Below, in pieces: positions 4,575 to 5,623 of a stretch of DNA of 5,623 bases (positions are counted from its first letter, which is position 1; every line of letters begins with the position of its first letter). Source of the stretch: an uncultured Eubacteriales bacterium. GTDB taxonomy: Bacteria; Bacillota; Clostridia; Oscillospirales; Oscillospiraceae. The stretch is from the NCBI GenBank assembly GCA_900552725.1, contig USAT01000115.1:1-5623 (forward strand). Direction: 5' to 3'. The position numbers were made by a program, and so were the translations under genes. The notes beneath the pieces were generated by a model, which saw nothing but the letters and a program-made list of their open reading frames with translations, was not told the DNA's origin and searched no databases.

Positions 4575-5623
4575 TCACACCACCTGGAACAGGAAAAACT
4601 TCAGATAGTTCGTCTCCTCCACGCCCCAGAGGATGGGGTGGTCGGCGCACTGCTGGCGGGCCTCGATCTGCCGGAGCTGCACCCCGGCGTCACGGGCGGC
4701 GCTGTGGAGCATTTTGATGAACAGCTCCTCGGTGGCGAAGTGGCTGCACGAGCAGGTGGCCAGATATCCGCCCCGGGGCAGCAGCTTCATGGCCCGGTAG
4801 TTGATCTCCTTATAGCCGCCCATGGCGTTGTGTACCGTCTTGCGGCTCTTGGTGAAGGCCGGGGGATCGAGGATGATGAAATCGTACTTCCGGGGCTGCT
4901 TCTCCAGCTCCGGAAGCAGGTCGAACACGTTGGCGGCCACGCAGTCCATGACGCCGTCCAGCCCGTTGCGGCGGGCGTTCTCCGCCGCGCACTGCACGGC
5001 GAACTCCGACACGTCCACGGCGGTGACGTGGGCCGCGCCGCCCCTGGCGGCGTTCAGGGCGAAGCTGCCGGTGTGGGTGAAGCAGTCCAGCACCGCCTTG
5101 CCCTTTGCCAGCTTTGCCACGGCAAGGCGGTTATACTTCTGATCCAGGAAAAAGCCGGTTTTCTGGCCGTTTTCAAAGTCTACCGTGTAGACGATGCCGT
5201 TTTCCGTGATGTCCACGGTGGTCTTCTCCGGCGGCGTCTCGCCGGGCAGGGCGTACCAGCCCTTGTTCTGCGCCATGCCCTCCCGCTCCCGCAGGGCCAC
5301 GTCGTTGCGCTCGTAGATGCCGCGGATATCCTGGCCGTCCTCCCGCAGCACTTTCACCAGCAGGGGGAACAGCCGGTCCTTGATGCGCTCCATGCCCAGG
5401 CTCAGGGTCTGGGTCACCAGCACGGACTCGAACCGGTCCACCGTCAGGCCGGGGAACAGGTCGGCTTCGCCGAAGATGACGCGGCAGCAGCGGCTGTCGG
5501 TCTCGCCCATGACGGTCTTGCGGTAGTCCCAGGCGTAGCGGACGCGGCGCTCCCAGAAGGCGTCGGAAAAGTCGTCGTTGGCGTTGCGGCTGAGAAGCCG
5601 CACGCGAATTTTGGAGTGGCTGG
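4575..5623 (-). CDS. RlmI-like class I SAM-dependent rRNA methyltransferase, N-terminus cut by the window edge
   Basis: 348 codons are visible. The full family length is about 390-400, so roughly 50 N-terminal residues (the PUA RNA-binding domain) lie beyond base 5623. A GTG at 5603 could look like a start, but the frame stays open upstream. It encodes SHSKIRVRLLSR there, the normal end of the PUA region, so the gene is taken as partial. Counting from the edge: an EEHD-type linking domain; KTGFFLDQK (154-162); SAM motif I VLDCFTHTGSFAL (177-189) with acidic D203 region AVDVS; motif IV DFIILDPPAF (247-256); motif VI TCSCSHF (289-295), carrying the cysteines expected of an m5C enzyme. Relatives such as RlmI methylate a cytosine of 23S rRNA (C1962 in E. 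coli). The precise target here is inferred. It is convergent with the antitoxin locus and shares its terminator. Confidence 0.92.
   Translation of the reverse strand, partial: SHSKIRVRLLSRNANDDFSDAFWERRVRYAWDYRKTVMGETDSRCCRVIFGEADLFPGLTVDRFESVLVTQTLSLGMERIKDRLFPLLVKVLREDGQDIRGIYERNDVALREREGMAQNKGWYALPGETPPEKTTVDITENGIVYTVDFENGQKTGFFLDQKYNRLAVAKLAKGKAVLDCFTHTGSFALNAARGGAAHVTAVDVSEFAVQCAAENARRNGLDGVMDCVAANVFDLLPELEKQPRKYDFIILDPPAFTKSRKTVHNAMGGYKEINYRAMKLLPRGGYLATCSCSHFATEELFIKMLHSAARDAGVQLRQIEARQQCADHPILWGVEETNYLKFFLFQVV

Noticed and set aside
3958..4650. 230-codon open frame on the minus strand
   Set aside because: It runs antisense through the tRNA, antitoxin and terminators, and its sequence includes the typical reverse-tRNA peptide (GRIRTGDLLITSELL).

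Overview
The window looks like chromosomal DNA of a moderately GC-rich gut Firmicute of the class Clostridia, probably Oscillospiraceae or a close relative. This rests on AGGAGG-type ribosome binding sites, sigma-A type promoters, a PadR plus small membrane protein operon, a dockerin-bearing secreted protein, a YtxH-like miniprotein and an RlmI-like methyltransferase. The genus is an inference; no 16S or marker gene is present.

Left part (1-1569): a divergent intergenic region separates the 5' end of a YhgE/Pip-type membrane protein gene (minus strand, cut by the window edge) from a tightly packed plus-strand operon. The operon has three genes: a PadR-family repressor, a single-span membrane protein with a HAAS/DUF1700-like cytoplasmic helical region, and a small secreted protein. 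Both gene junctions are 4-base ATGA overlaps. A near-consensus promoter lies in front of padR, with a 13-bp palindrome just upstream that is a candidate PadR operator. A 16-bp-stem terminator ends the operon.

Middle part (1570-3766): a 667-residue secreted protein with a C-terminal type I dockerin has its own extended -10 promoter. That promoter is overlapped by a perfect 20-bp palindrome, a strong operator candidate. The gene ends in a terminator whose 14-bp arms are identical to those closing the previous operon. This second terminator also serves a convergent 56-codon YtxH-like gene on the minus strand.

Right part (4068-5623): a tRNA-Thr(CGT) gene with promoter and terminator is followed at once by a 58-residue VbhA-type Fic antitoxin gene. 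The Shine-Dalgarno of the antitoxin gene lies inside the 3' arm of the tRNA terminator. The fic toxin that should follow is reduced to about 70 bases (frameshifted at its start, cut off after about 22 codons), so the antitoxin appears orphaned. A 15-bp-stem bidirectional terminator then separates it from the 3' part of an rRNA large-subunit methyltransferase gene on the minus strand, which runs off the right edge.

The most unusual items are the eroded Fic/VbhA module coupled to a tRNA terminator, the two identical terminator stems on neighbouring secreted-protein genes, the palindromic operator on the dockerin gene, and the PadR/membrane/secreted-protein operon with a secreted product of unknown role.
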